From Flagellimonas sp947499585 (GTDB lineage: Bacteria; Bacteroidota; Bacteroidia; Flavobacteriales; Flavobacteriaceae): 64,000 bases of DNA. Numbering within the stretch: the first letter of the stretch is position 1; each line of letters starts with the position of its first letter. The stretch covers positions 2,914,001 to 2,978,000 of the forward strand of contig NZ_CP138995.1 in NCBI RefSeq assembly GCF_044596045.1. Direction: 5' to 3'. Position numbers and translations under genes: made by a program. The notes beneath the pieces are model-generated. The model was not told where the DNA came from and searched no databases. It saw only the letters and a program-made list of their open reading frames with translations. Positions 1 through 8,755 of this stretch are shown here, one piece after another.

Positions 1-1349
1 ATTGCGCTTACTCCATGGACATTAGATCCAGCATTACCCCATGCTATTTTGTTATTTATGTCTTTAATTTCATGGGCATAAAAACTTTGAAGGTATTGAA
101 AGTAGGCATCCCTAACTTGTAGTTTGCTTCTCCATTGCTGAAGACAGCGTGTGCAGGCAATTATATCATCACATAAAATAACAATTTGAGCTTCGTTATT
201 TTGATTTTCCTCATCAAACTCTCGATCACGTTCTGATAGCAAAGCAACTTCTTGTTGGAGTTGCCGAACCTGTCTTCTTAACTGCTCTAACGCTTCACCG
301 GTTTGATCAGAAGGAGGTACTCTTTGATCACCATCAGTAGGTTCACCGGGCATATTTTCACGGTAATCCCTATCAAATTCTTCATTAGCTTCTTTTATTC
401 TTCTTAGAACTTCTGCAGCTTCTTCACCAGTTAATTCTCTAACTCCTGGTGCAGTGTCCATACGAAGAAGAACTGTTTCTAAAGAGGTGTCTCCTGCAAC
501 GACCATATCAGCCGCACCTATATTCATTACGGTTTCAACTGGTACTTGGTTAGCTACATTGCTTGTACGATATTCAACAAATACCGCATCTCCATTTGGA
601 TTACCAATAGGTACTGATTTCGGTGCATTGGACTGCGCCATTGTATAAGCCGAAAGACACAGCGCAAACCAAAGAACAAGGGTGGTTTTGGATTTTTGTT
701 TTCGAATTAAAAACACCCCTAGCAATACTATAATTAAGGACAGTAACCCAATAATAATATACGTGAGTGTATTGTCATTTTTTTCTGAATTAGTTTCAGC
801 AATGCCCTCATTTTTGAAAGATGTCCCATTCTTATCAGTGTCAGCTATAGTTGCAATACCCAAATTACTTAAATGCCTGTTGTATTCTTCTATATCATCC
901 GTGACTCTAATAAGGCTTTTGGTTGATGGAAATTGCAGTCCTACTTTAACAATAATTAAGTATGGAATACCAGCGACTTTTGAAGACACGCCAATACCGG
1001 CAATTCCCATAGTTCTAAATATTTTATCTACGAACTTTTCACCGTCAGTTGAAATTTGTGATTCGACATTATCCCATTTTTCTTTATGAAAACTTAGGTC
1101 AATGTTGTGGTTAGGGGCTTTTGAAATAATCCTCACCATCACAGGGGCTTTGACCGAGAGCCCTTTAACCACAAAACGTTGTAAAGAATCAATACCTCCG
1201 GTTGTCCATTCCATAGCACCCATATAAGCACCATCATCCAGTTTGGTTAATTTTATTTCATGCGTAACAACTTTTCCAAAGGGGTCTATTAATTGGGTAT
1301 TTCCTAAATAGCCGAATAGTAAAAATGATAGAATGATTATGATTCTCAT
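1..1349 (-). CDS. Membrane-anchored protein of unknown function, 3' end outside window
   Basis: The reading frame is open from an ATG at 1349 to the window edge (449 codons, no stop), so the C-terminus is missing. I do not recognise the family. An N-terminal signal peptide (about 1-19) is followed by a region of about 175 residues. A strong membrane segment lies at 195-215 and a second hydrophobic stretch at 222-238; the latter ends in AYTMAQ and looks like a signal peptide. A soluble part follows, with a Gln/Glu-rich probable coiled coil at 350-385 and a cysteine group at C393, C399 and C402. The gene starts 7 bases after the preceding lipoprotein gene, so it is probably the fourth gene of the operon below the hybrid regulator. 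The internal signal-like segment could be a second membrane helix or the joint of a fusion. Forward-strand frames over this stretch are shadows. Confidence 0.7.
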   Translation of the reverse strand, partial: MRIIIILSFLLFGYLGNTQLIDPFGKVVTHEIKLTKLDDGAYMGAMEWTTGGIDSLQRFVVKGLSVKAPVMVRIISKAPNHNIDLSFHKEKWDNVESQISTDGEKFVDKIFRTMGIAGIGVSSKVAGIPYLIIVKVGLQFPSTKSLIRVTDDIEEYNRHLSNLGIATIADTDKNGTSFKNEGIAETNSEKNDNTLTYIIIGLLSLIIVLLGVFLIRKQKSKTTLVLWFALCLSAYTMAQSNAPKSVPIGNPNGDAVFVEYRTSNVANQVPVETVMNIGAADMVVAGDTSLETVLLRMDTAPGVRELTGEEAAEVLRRIKEANEEFDRDYRENMPGEPTDGDQRVPPSDQTGEALEQLRRQVRQLQQEVALLSERDREFDEENQNNEAQIVILCDDIIACTRCLQQWRSKLQVRDAYFQYLQSFYAHEIKDINNKIAWGNAGSNVHGVSA

Positions 1350-1356
1350 TGTTATA

Positions 1357-1974
1357 TTATTTTCTATGTTTCTTGAGTAGGTAATTAGCTAAATCAGTCA
1401 TTTTCAACCGTAACTCTTCATGTTGTTCTTTAGTACGGTCGTTATTTGCGCTTCTAATACCATAGTTCATTAAAAAAGCTTGGTCATAATGTTCATTGTA
1501 AATGAGGAGTCTACCGTGAGCGGGTTGGTATGCTAGATAACAGTCACCTGTTTCCGCTAGTTGTATGTCCATTCCCATAATTTTTAAGCCTTCCCTTTTT
1601 CGTTTTAAATAACTCTCGATTTCTTTTTTATTCTGCGCCTTTGCAGTTGGAAAGGGGCCCCATGAGATTCCTGAATCATCACCTAAAGTGTTTTTCCCAA
1701 AACCTTTGAGGTTAAAAGCACATTTTCCTTGCCGTGGATATTGCGAGAGGTTAAGGTCTGTTTCAGCTACTTCAAGTACTTGCGCTAGTTCAGAAATATC
1801 AATATCACATTTGAAGTCGATTAACAGCGAACTGTAGTCCCCGGACTCTAAGGCCTTGGTATCGGCTTTTACTTCGTTAGTTGGGGCAGAACTTGATATA
1901 GTGGACGAGTCTTTTTTATCGCTTTTACAGGCTATGAAAAGCGTAAATATTAATAAAGCAATTATATTTTTCAT
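1357..1974 (-). CDS. Small lipoprotein, unknown function
   Basis: The protein has 205 residues when started at the ATG at 1974. This start gives a clean lipoprotein signal (MKNIIALLIFTLFIACKSDK, lipid-attachment Cys at 16). A longer frame from 2016 would overlap the upstream gene and bury the signal, so it is less likely. The mature part starts with a Ser/Lys/Asp-rich linker and continues with a folded region of about 160 residues in which I see no known catalytic motif. It sits 10 bases downstream of the DUF4412-like gene and 7 bases upstream of the partial membrane protein gene, so co-transcription is likely. Anchoring in the periplasmic or outer leaflet of the envelope is inferred from the lipobox only. 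Confidence 0.75.
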   Translation of the reverse strand: MKNIIALLIFTLFIACKSDKKDSSTISSSAPTNEVKADTKALESGDYSSLLIDFKCDIDISELAQVLEVAETDLNLSQYPRQGKCAFNLKGFGKNTLGDDSGISWGPFPTAKAQNKKEIESYLKRKREGLKIMGMDIQLAETGDCYLAYQPAHGRLLIYNEHYDQAFLMNYGIRSANNDRTKEQHEELRLKMTDLANYLLKKHRK

Positions 1975-1984
1975 TTGTTTAGTT

Positions 1985-2800
1985 TTAAAATGAGTTATTG
2001 TAATCAGCGGTTTCAATGCTAAAATTGGTTTCTCTTAGTGATGTGCAAATCATTTTTATTGGTTTGGGATTTTTTTGTGAGTAGTCTATCATTTTCATTT
2101 CAAGAGTAAGACCGTCTACCATGCTCACCCATGATTGATCTATACCTTTTAATCGCTTTATTTTCTTTGATTTTAGTTGTGTAAACGCTTTTTGAAATGA
2201 AATATCTGCTTCTTGTGTCACCCAAACTGTTCCTGACAGCTGCGGTCCAGTAACTTGAAATTCTTTACATATATACCCTATAATTTCTTTAGACTTACCA
2301 GTGGCCGAAATAGTAAACTCATTGCTATTCATTTCAGCGTCTTCGACTTCGTCCAAATCAATTTGTATGGAACTACTTGTTTTACGGTCGCCAAAATCCA
2401 TAAAGGTGTGTATAGCAGAATTGGGCAAATCCATCACGGTAAAAAACTCTTGGTCTTTACCTGCAGTAAAAGAACTACCCATATATTCATCTTGGTTGGT
2501 TAAATAGTAGATGATATCTATAGTTTCCTTTTCACTAATAACTTCCATGATGTATTGATGGGTGAATTTATAAGTGGGTAGTTTTTCTGCTTTTTTCTTT
2601 TTAAAAAGCTTGCCTTTATTGTTAAATACAGTATCAAAAGTTTTCTCTGTTTCTTTTGCTGTTTTTTCTTCAACTTTTTGGGCAACTTTGTCTTTAGCTG
2701 CTGCTTCAGCTTTTTTTGTTAGTTTTTTCCAAAACTGTGCATTACTAACTATGGAAAAACTTAGTGCTGCAATTAATAGCACCATTTTTATTTTTTTCAT
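1985..2800 (-). CDS. Secreted DUF4412-like protein
   Basis: This 271-residue protein has a signal peptide ending at SNAQ (about residue 21). A highly charged Lys/Glu/Ala-rich helix (about 25-75) follows, then a beta-rich domain. The run VMDLPNSAIHTFMDFG and the later stretch around IIGYICKEFQVTG resemble the DUF4412 domain found in Bacteroidota envelope proteins; I make this assignment from memory of the pattern, with moderate confidence. No enzymatic residues can be named. The gene begins 5 bases after a 51-codon ORF and ends 10 bases before the lipoprotein gene, so it belongs to the same minus-strand operon. Its function is unknown. Confidence 0.75.
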   Translation of the reverse strand: MKKIKMVLLIAALSFSIVSNAQFWKKLTKKAEAAAKDKVAQKVEEKTAKETEKTFDTVFNNKGKLFKKKKAEKLPTYKFTHQYIMEVISEKETIDIIYYLTNQDEYMGSSFTAGKDQEFFTVMDLPNSAIHTFMDFGDRKTSSSIQIDLDEVEDAEMNSNEFTISATGKSKEIIGYICKEFQVTGPQLSGTVWVTQEADISFQKAFTQLKSKKIKRLKGIDQSWVSMVDGLTLEMKMIDYSQKNPKPIKMICTSLRETNFSIETADYNNSF

Positions 2801-2805
2801 ACCCC

Positions 2806-2961
2806 TTACTTTTTATTAAAACTTATCTTTTTAATCACCTTATTTCTATGGATGATTTTTAAAACATAACTACCATCCTTTAAATGGTTGATGTTTAAGT
2901 AAATTTGTTTTTCGGGGGAACTATCAAGTGTACCTTTAAGGCTATTATGCTTTTGCTCCAT
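2806..2961 (-). CDS. 51-residue ORF heading the operon
   Basis: A short frame from an ATG at 2961 encodes 51 residues ending at a TAA at 2806-2808, five bases before the DUF4412-like gene. The protein is Lys-rich with no signal peptide. Its C-terminal half alternates hydrophobic and polar residues and contains LKDGSYVLKIIHRNKVIKK. This resembles the last beta-strands of a T9SS type A sorting domain or a similar small beta-sandwich. An in-frame stop lies ten codons upstream, so it is not simply the end of a longer intact gene, although it could be the surviving tail of a decayed one. Tight spacing and operon position support a real gene. Function unknown. Confidence 0.5.
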   Translation of the reverse strand: MEQKHNSLKGTLDSSPEKQIYLNINHLKDGSYVLKIIHRNKVIKKISFNKK

Positions 2962-3034
2962 GGCCAACTTGACTTTGAGAAATGCAATTCATAATCGCAT
3001 TCAAAAGCGAATGTAGTCTGTGGTTTTAGAAAGG

Positions 3035-3078
3035 GCTATAAAATATGTAACAAGAGCTATAAGTCATGTAACAAGGCT
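3035..3078. promoter_or_regulatory. Two 21-bp direct repeats, candidate operator
   Basis: GCTATAA followed shortly by ATGTAACAAG occurs twice at a 21-bp period (3035-3054 and 3056-3075) and is followed by a third GCT. The repeats lie between the end of the hybrid regulator gene and the first gene of the downstream operon, where that operon's promoter should be. A 21-bp repeat period puts both copies on the same face of the helix and matches the half-site spacing known for AraC-type DNA-binding domains. Binding by the adjacent regulator is inference. Confidence 0.45.
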
Positions 3079-3104
3079 CTAAACAGTAGTATTTGTAGAG
3101 TTGT

Positions 3105-6038
3105 TCAGGTGGATTTTTTTGCTGCCAAGAATTCTGAAGGTGTACAATTATAGGCTTCTTTAAAGCATTTACTAAAATAGGCGTGGTCATTAAATCCTAC
3201 TGTATAGCCTACCTCTGATATATTAATATCTGAGTTTGTTAGAATTTGAACCGCTAATTTTAGTCGTTGTGATTTTATGAATTCTGAAGCTGAGAGTCCC
3301 GTTAAGGCTTTTAGTTTTCTATGCAATTGCATACGACTCATGTTCATGGTTTTACTAAAGTCTTCAATTGTAAAAGTTGATGCTTTGAGCTTTTCACCAA
3401 GAATAATTTGAACCCGCTCAAGAAACTTTTCATCAACGGATGTAATTGCAATATCCTTAGGTCTTAAAATAACTTCTTGGCTATATCTTGATTGCAACTT
3501 TTTTCTTAGTGCAACCAATGAAGCTGTTTTTGATTTTAGAATTTTTTGATTAAAAGGTTTGGTAATGTAATCATCTGCGCCTGTTTCAATACCAGTTAAC
3601 TCATTTTCATCACCTGCTTTTGCTGTTAAAAGAATAACGGGAATATGACTGGTGAGTTCATCATTTTTAAGCGTATCGGTAAGCTCAATACCATCTTTTA
3701 TAGGCATCATTAAATCAGAAATGATGATATCCGGTATTACATCCAAAGCTTTTAAAATACCTTCCTCTCCATTTATCGCTTGTACCACCTCGTATTCTTT
3801 TTTAAAGGTATCAGTTAACAAAGTTCTTACGTCTGCATTATCTTCAACAATAAGAAGAATTGGAAGTTCATTGTCTTGCCTTGTTATTTCCTCATGAAGC
3901 TCTTTTGTTTCTTGATTAAGGGAAGTAACAATAGGTAAAGGATCAATAGTTTCTCTAATCTCTGCATTTTTAAGTTTTTCTTTCTCTATACATAACGAAA
4001 CCTCAAATAATGACCACTTATTTACTTCGCTGGTAACACTTATCTTTCCCCCATGTAATTCTGTCAACTCTTTTACTAGAGACAATCCAATTCCAGCGCC
4101 TTCATTTTGGCCATCTGTTTGATAAAATCGATTGAAAATTGTTTTGATTTGTTTATTCCCAAGACCTTGGCCTGAATTTCTAACCTTAATCCATAAAAAA
4201 TTGTTTTCAATAGTTACCTGAAGAAGAATCTCACCCTTCACTGGGGTGTATTTTATAGCATTCCCCAGCAGATTGACAACAATGTTTTCAAGAGCTTCCC
4301 GGTCAAACCAAACTTTTTCTTCCTTATTTTGAATATCTGTTTTAAAGTTGATATTCTTTTGTTTGGCGAGATATAAAAATGATTCACACCACGCAGCTAT
4401 CATTTGGATCGCACTATTCTTCTGCAATAGTAATTTTCGATTTCCACTATCAATTTTTGAAAGCTCTAAAAGCTGGTCTACTAAAGATGAGAGTCTTTTC
4501 GTATTTCTCTGGGCTATTTCAAAATGTTTTCTTTTTTCACCTGATAAATCCAATTCTTCCAGGGTTTCCTGTATTGGCGAGGAGATTAACGTTAGCGGAG
4601 TTCTAAATTCATGTGAAATATTGGTAAAAAAGTTAGTTTTTAGGGTATCAATTTCACGAAGTTTCGTATTTGTTTTTTGCCGGTTTCGATAGAAAAATAG
4701 TGTAAGGATTAAAATTGCGCCCACCAAAAAAAGAGAGAAAATATATTGCGTTCTATTCTTGTTTAAGATTTGATTTTTTAATTCAACTATTTGTAACTTT
4801 TCTTGATTCTCTTTGTTTTCTTGCTGACTTTCAATAAAGGCAATGTTATTTTTTTTTGTTTCTAAAGTTGTCTTAATGTCGTTTAATTCTTTTAATAAAT
4901 TGTACGCTTTGTCTTTATCACCAATGGCCATATAAGATTCTGCCAACTTATCTAGAAGAATTAATTTTCTAGCTTTAAAAAGGTTTTTGTTTTCTATAAT
5001 CTTTAACGCAGTCTCTCCACTTTGAATGGCGTTTTCATACTGCCCATATTTATTGTAGTAATGCGTAAAATAGGTATATGGTAGACATAAATATATACTG
5101 TCGCCGGTTTTTTCAAAAAAATTCTGTGATTTTTTTAGATAATGAAGCGCTTCTTCTTGCTTATTAGTTAGCACATAGGCATATCCAATAGTACCATACA
5201 GTACACCTTCTTGATATTTATTCGAATTCTTGTATTCTTCTTCAAGCTGTTTGTATTCTTCTAAAGCCTTGTGGGGGTTATTCAGATTAAATAATTCTAT
5301 ATGCGCTAACTTTAATTTACAAAAGTTAAAAAACCTTTTGGCTTCTATTTTTTTTGCAACATTAAATGCTTTTAGATAGTATATTTTCGCCCGCTCCGGA
5401 TAGCTTAAATGCTCATAAATCCATCCTATATTGGTCAAAGCATTACAATGAATAGATGTTTCACGAGTAAGCTCAATCTTGCTTATGTGTAAAAGTTGGG
5501 TTAAAGCACTCTGATAATCTTCTTTCTTTATATAATACTCCGCCTGTCTGCGTAAGTAAATTGTCTTGTAATAACTGTTATCCATTCTACCTATAAACTC
5601 TTTTGCCTTTGCCATATATAGTTTGATAGAATCTTCTTTCTGAGTTTTATAATGGTAGTGCATTAAACTCGTATATGCCAAAAATTCGTTGTCCACATCT
5701 TTCTCTGTTTTGGAAAGTGATAGTAGCTTATGATAGCTTGTAAATGACTCTTTGAGGTTTTCCGTTCCAAAAAAAACTTCTCCTTTAAGGAACTGTACAA
5801 ATAACAAATGAGAGGTATTGTTTTCTTTTTTCGCTTTGCGCTCGTAGTTGTTAAGGAAAGTTATCTTTTCATTAATGCTTGTTAGTAGCTCTAATCGATT
5901 ATACAATTCTATTTTTGATTCAATACCTCCCAATTTGAGTTCGGAAACCTGCAATACGCTATCAACCTTCTTTTCCGTCTGCGCTTTGGGTGACATCACA
6001 ATAAGAATATGAAAAAGCAGAACGTAGTATTTCATCAT
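3105..6038 (-). CDS. Hybrid two-component system protein (TPR sensor, histidine kinase, receiver, AraC HTH)
   Basis: This 977-residue one-protein signalling system starts with a signal peptide (about 1-20). A long helical TPR-like region (about 75-400) follows, presumably periplasmic, then one membrane helix (432-449). The kinase core has the H-box FFTNISHEFRTPL with phospho-acceptor His476, an N-box around Asn593 and G-boxes near 647-652. A receiver domain (about 727-840) carries Asp775 in IISDLMMP and Lys827 in ITKPF. The C-terminal AraC-type helix-turn-helix covers about 880-972. The classic Bacteroides HTCS has a beta-propeller sensor; here the sensor is made of TPRs, so the signal is not obviously a glycan. 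No SusC/SusD pair is nearby. It probably controls the minus-strand operon downstream, whose promoter region contains 21-bp direct repeats. Confidence 0.93.
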   Translation of the reverse strand: MMKYYVLLFHILIVMSPKAQTEKKVDSVLQVSELKLGGIESKIELYNRLELLTSINEKITFLNNYERKAKKENNTSHLLFVQFLKGEVFFGTENLKESFTSYHKLLSLSKTEKDVDNEFLAYTSLMHYHYKTQKEDSIKLYMAKAKEFIGRMDNSYYKTIYLRRQAEYYIKKEDYQSALTQLLHISKIELTRETSIHCNALTNIGWIYEHLSYPERAKIYYLKAFNVAKKIEAKRFFNFCKLKLAHIELFNLNNPHKALEEYKQLEEEYKNSNKYQEGVLYGTIGYAYVLTNKQEEALHYLKKSQNFFEKTGDSIYLCLPYTYFTHYYNKYGQYENAIQSGETALKIIENKNLFKARKLILLDKLAESYMAIGDKDKAYNLLKELNDIKTTLETKKNNIAFIESQQENKENQEKLQIVELKNQILNKNRTQYIFSLFLVGAILILTLFFYRNRQKTNTKLREIDTLKTNFFTNISHEFRTPLTLISSPIQETLEELDLSGEKRKHFEIAQRNTKRLSSLVDQLLELSKIDSGNRKLLLQKNSAIQMIAAWCESFLYLAKQKNINFKTDIQNKEEKVWFDREALENIVVNLLGNAIKYTPVKGEILLQVTIENNFLWIKVRNSGQGLGNKQIKTIFNRFYQTDGQNEGAGIGLSLVKELTELHGGKISVTSEVNKWSLFEVSLCIEKEKLKNAEIRETIDPLPIVTSLNQETKELHEEITRQDNELPILLIVEDNADVRTLLTDTFKKEYEVVQAINGEEGILKALDVIPDIIISDLMMPIKDGIELTDTLKNDELTSHIPVILLTAKAGDENELTGIETGADDYITKPFNQKILKSKTASLVALRKKLQSRYSQEVILRPKDIAITSVDEKFLERVQIILGEKLKASTFTIEDFSKTMNMSRMQLHRKLKALTGLSASEFIKSQRLKLAVQILTNSDINISEVGYTVGFNDHAYFSKCFKEAYNCTPSEFLAAKKST

Positions 6039-6155
6039 ATTGATTTTAGGTAACTAAAAATAGTAAAATAAAGGAGCATCACTATTTATGGCTCTCTTCT
6101 TGGCTTTTTTCTTTTTACATATCCCGGCAATTGGTTTTAGACCTAAATTTGTGGT

Positions 6156-8075
6156 ATGAAAAATACCATTTCTGAACGGGTTGCAGATTTTCTTAAAAAC
6201 TTCCCTCCTTTTAATATCTTGGAGGGGAATCAGTTACAAAAGCTTTCCTACGAAGTATCCATTATCTACAAAGAAAACAACAGTATAATTTTCACAGAAA
6301 ATGAGGAACCTCATGAATATTTTTATGTAGTCCACAAAGGTGCCATAGCCCTTGCAAAAAAAGACACGACCAATATTCTGGATATATGTGATGAGGGAGA
6401 TATTTTTGGTTTGCGCCCCTTAATGGCAAAGGAGAAATACAAATTAGAGGCAAAGGCACATGAGGAAACGATATTATATGCTATCCCAATCAAGGAATTT
6501 AAGCCCATTGCCCTTGAAAATAAAAGGGTAGGTGATTTTTTGATTGAAAGCTTTGCTTCTAACACCCGCAATCCATATTCAATAAAACATAGTGGAAAGC
6601 TATATGGTGTTTCTAATAGTACTGATACAAATCCGGAAAGTAAACTTCTGGATCTTCAACCAGTTCGTTATTCCACAAATTTGGTCACTTGCTCAGAAAG
6701 CACCAAAATAAAGGTGCTTGCCAATACCATGACCATTAACAATGTGGGGTGTATTCTGGTTGTAAAAAAGAACCTTCCTGTTGGTATTATAACAGATAAA
6801 GATATCAGAAATAAGATTTTTACGGGTCTGGTGCCTATTACTGGGACAGCAAAAGAGGTTATGACATCCCCTGTTATCACGTACCCAAGAGAGCTTACCA
6901 TTACCCAGGCTCAAATGGCCATGATGAAAAGCAACATAAGCCATTTATGCTTAACCGAGGATGGAACTCCTGAAACTCCTGCAGTGGGAATACTGTCCAA
7001 ACATGATGTAATGGTGGCAATCGGTAACAATCCTGCGGTACTAATGCGGGCCATTAAAAGATGTAGAAGCACCAAAAGTTTACGTTCTATAAGGCATGGG
7101 GTAATGAATTTGCTAAGGGGATATTTAGAGGAGAACATTCCTATTAGGCTAGTTTCCAAAATTATATCTGAGCTAAATGATGCCACAATAAAACAGGTGA
7201 TAAAAATTGTCATCAAAAATATGGATACCGAGCCGCCCGTTAGATTTGCATGGCTCACCATGGGAAGCCAAGGAAGGGCTGAACAATTATTGAATACAGA
7301 TCAGGACAACGCCATTCTTTTTGAAGATGTCCCAAAAAACAAGCGAAAAGAGACCACTGCTTACTTTTTGAAACTTGGAGCAATGATAACCAAGGAACTT
7401 AATACTATAGGTTACGAATATTGTCCTGCAGAAATGATGGCTTCCAATCCATTATGGTGCCATAGCCTAAGCGAATGGAAAGAGGTGACCACCCATTGGA
7501 TCAGTAACCCTGGACCCGATGAAGTGCTCTTATCCTCCATCTTTTTTGATTACAATGTTACCTATGGAGATAAAAAGCTTACTGATGAGCTTTCTAAACA
7601 CATTTTTGAGAGTGTAAAAGACCATCCGTTGTTCTTAACACATTTAGCCAGTGGAGCTTTACAGAACCCATCTCCTACTGGGTTTTTCAGGGATTTTTTA
7701 GTGGAACAGGATGGAGCCCATAAAGATTTTTTTGATCTTAAACTTCGTGCATTGATGCCCCTGATAGATGCGGCAAGAGTATTGATTCTCTCCCATTCTG
7801 TAAAGTCTATCAACAATACGGCGGAACGCTATGAGAAACTGGCAGAACTGGAACCCCAAAACAAAGAATTCTATTTGGCATGTTCCTATGCCAGCAAAGC
7901 GTTATTAAAATTTAGGACCATTCAAGGTTTGCAACATAATGATTCAGGTAGGTTTATAGCTTTGGACAAGCTCAACAAAGAAGAAAAAATAAAACTTAAA
8001 AGAACTTTTAAAACCATTAAGGAAATTCAAGAATTATTGCAGGTACGGTTTCAAATCAAGAATATTTTAGGGTAA
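6156..8075 (+). CDS. cNMP-binding/CBS/DUF294 putative nucleotidyltransferase
   Basis: The 639-residue cytoplasmic protein has an N-terminal cyclic-nucleotide-binding-like domain (about 12-130). A pair of CBS domains follows (about 165-295; both contain GI(I/L)(T/S)xxD/H elements). A DUF294 nucleotidyltransferase domain begins near residue 369 with MGSQGRAEQ, followed by the acidic pair in NTDQDN at about 383-387, and a DUF294_C helical domain completes the protein. Family knowledge: these resemble GlnD-type nucleotidyltransferases and often sit beside acetate-type sodium symporters, with regulation by nucleotide binding proposed. Its stop overlaps the start of the exonuclease gene (TAATG), showing translational coupling. 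The symporter, its small subunit and acetyl-CoA synthetase are all within 6.5 kb, which supports a role in controlling acetate uptake or activation. Confidence 0.9.
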   Translation: MKNTISERVADFLKNFPPFNILEGNQLQKLSYEVSIIYKENNSIIFTENEEPHEYFYVVHKGAIALAKKDTTNILDICDEGDIFGLRPLMAKEKYKLEAKAHEETILYAIPIKEFKPIALENKRVGDFLIESFASNTRNPYSIKHSGKLYGVSNSTDTNPESKLLDLQPVRYSTNLVTCSESTKIKVLANTMTINNVGCILVVKKNLPVGIITDKDIRNKIFTGLVPITGTAKEVMTSPVITYPRELTITQAQMAMMKSNISHLCLTEDGTPETPAVGILSKHDVMVAIGNNPAVLMRAIKRCRSTKSLRSIRHGVMNLLRGYLEENIPIRLVSKIISELNDATIKQVIKIVIKNMDTEPPVRFAWLTMGSQGRAEQLLNTDQDNAILFEDVPKNKRKETTAYFLKLGAMITKELNTIGYEYCPAEMMASNPLWCHSLSEWKEVTTHWISNPGPDEVLLSSIFFDYNVTYGDKKLTDELSKHIFESVKDHPLFLTHLASGALQNPSPTGFFRDFLVEQDGAHKDFFDLKLRALMPLIDAARVLILSHSVKSINNTAERYEKLAELEPQNKEFYLACSYASKALLKFRTIQGLQHNDSGRFIALDKLNKEEKIKLKRTFKTIKEIQELLQVRFQIKNILG

Positions 8076-8752
8076 TGAGACTTTTTCAAAAGAGAAAACA
8101 ACAGGATTTACCAACTTTCTGGAAAGACTATTCCAATCAGTTTAAAGATAAACTTCCTGTCAACATTAATGAAAATCAGTTTGTAATTTTCGATACAGAA
8201 ACTACGGGGTTTAGTTTTGATAGAGATAGAATCCTTAGTATTGGGGCTTTGAAACTCATCAACAAAAATATTCTGGTTAAAGAAAGTTTTGAGGTATACA
8301 TTACCCAAACTCATTATAATGCTGATAGTGCTGAGATTCATGGTATTCTTAAAAAAGGAAAGAAAGAATGCATTACTGAAATTGAAGCGTTGGAACAATT
8401 CTTATCCTACATTAAAAATCATGTTTTGGTTGGACATCATGTAATGTTCGATGTTACCATGATCAACGAGGCCTTAAAACGTAATGGATTACCCAAACTG
8501 AAAAACCAAACACTTGATACTGGATTACTTTACAAAAGAACCTTACTTACCTCACCTGTACTGCAAAAGAAAGAGCAGTATTCTTTGGATGATTTGGCAG
8601 AAAAATTTAGCATTTCCAAAAAAGATAGGCATACAGCCTTGGGAGATGCCTATATTACCGTGATATCTTTCCTTGCTATTTTAGACAAGCTCAAGCCAAA
8701 AAATCTTGGTGACCTCATCAACAAACAAAAGCCACCAAAATTTGGACTTTGA
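8075..8752 (+). CDS. DEDDh 3'-5' exonuclease (DnaQ/PolC-like)
   Basis: The 225-residue protein has the exonuclease fold: Exo I is VIFDTETTGF (first acidic pair, about residues 37-42), Exo II is around VGHHVMFDVTMINEAL, and Exo III is RHTALGDAY with the His and Asp of the DEDDh class. It is similar in length to stand-alone epsilon-like exonucleases. Substrate is not evident; DNA proofreading or RNA/DNA trimming are both possible. The start codon overlaps the stop of the DUF294 gene and the 3' end lies three bases from the convergent acs stop. The conserved pairing with DUF294 near acetate genes suggests a linked function, but the mechanism is unknown. Confidence 0.9.
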   Translation: MRLFQKRKQQDLPTFWKDYSNQFKDKLPVNINENQFVIFDTETTGFSFDRDRILSIGALKLINKNILVKESFEVYITQTHYNADSAEIHGILKKGKKECITEIEALEQFLSYIKNHVLVGHHVMFDVTMINEALKRNGLPKLKNQTLDTGLLYKRTLLTSPVLQKKEQYSLDDLAEKFSISKKDRHTALGDAYITVISFLAILDKLKPKNLGDLINKQKPPKFGL

Positions 8753-8755
8753 GAA

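Noticed and set aside
454..1089. Two plus-strand frames of 64 and 135 codons
   Set aside because: The minus strand carries a continuous 449-codon frame with signal peptide, membrane helices and coiled coil over the same stretch. The plus frames are antisense shadows.
3105..6038. Polysaccharide utilisation locus led by an HTCS regulator
   Set aside because: There is no SusC/SusD pair or glycoside hydrolase set near it, and the sensor is TPR-like rather than a glycan-sensing propeller.
6144..6151. TAAATTTG as promoter of the DUF294 gene
   Set aside because: It matches TAnnTTTG but ends four bases before the ATG and has no TTG at a suitable distance, so it is probably coincidental.
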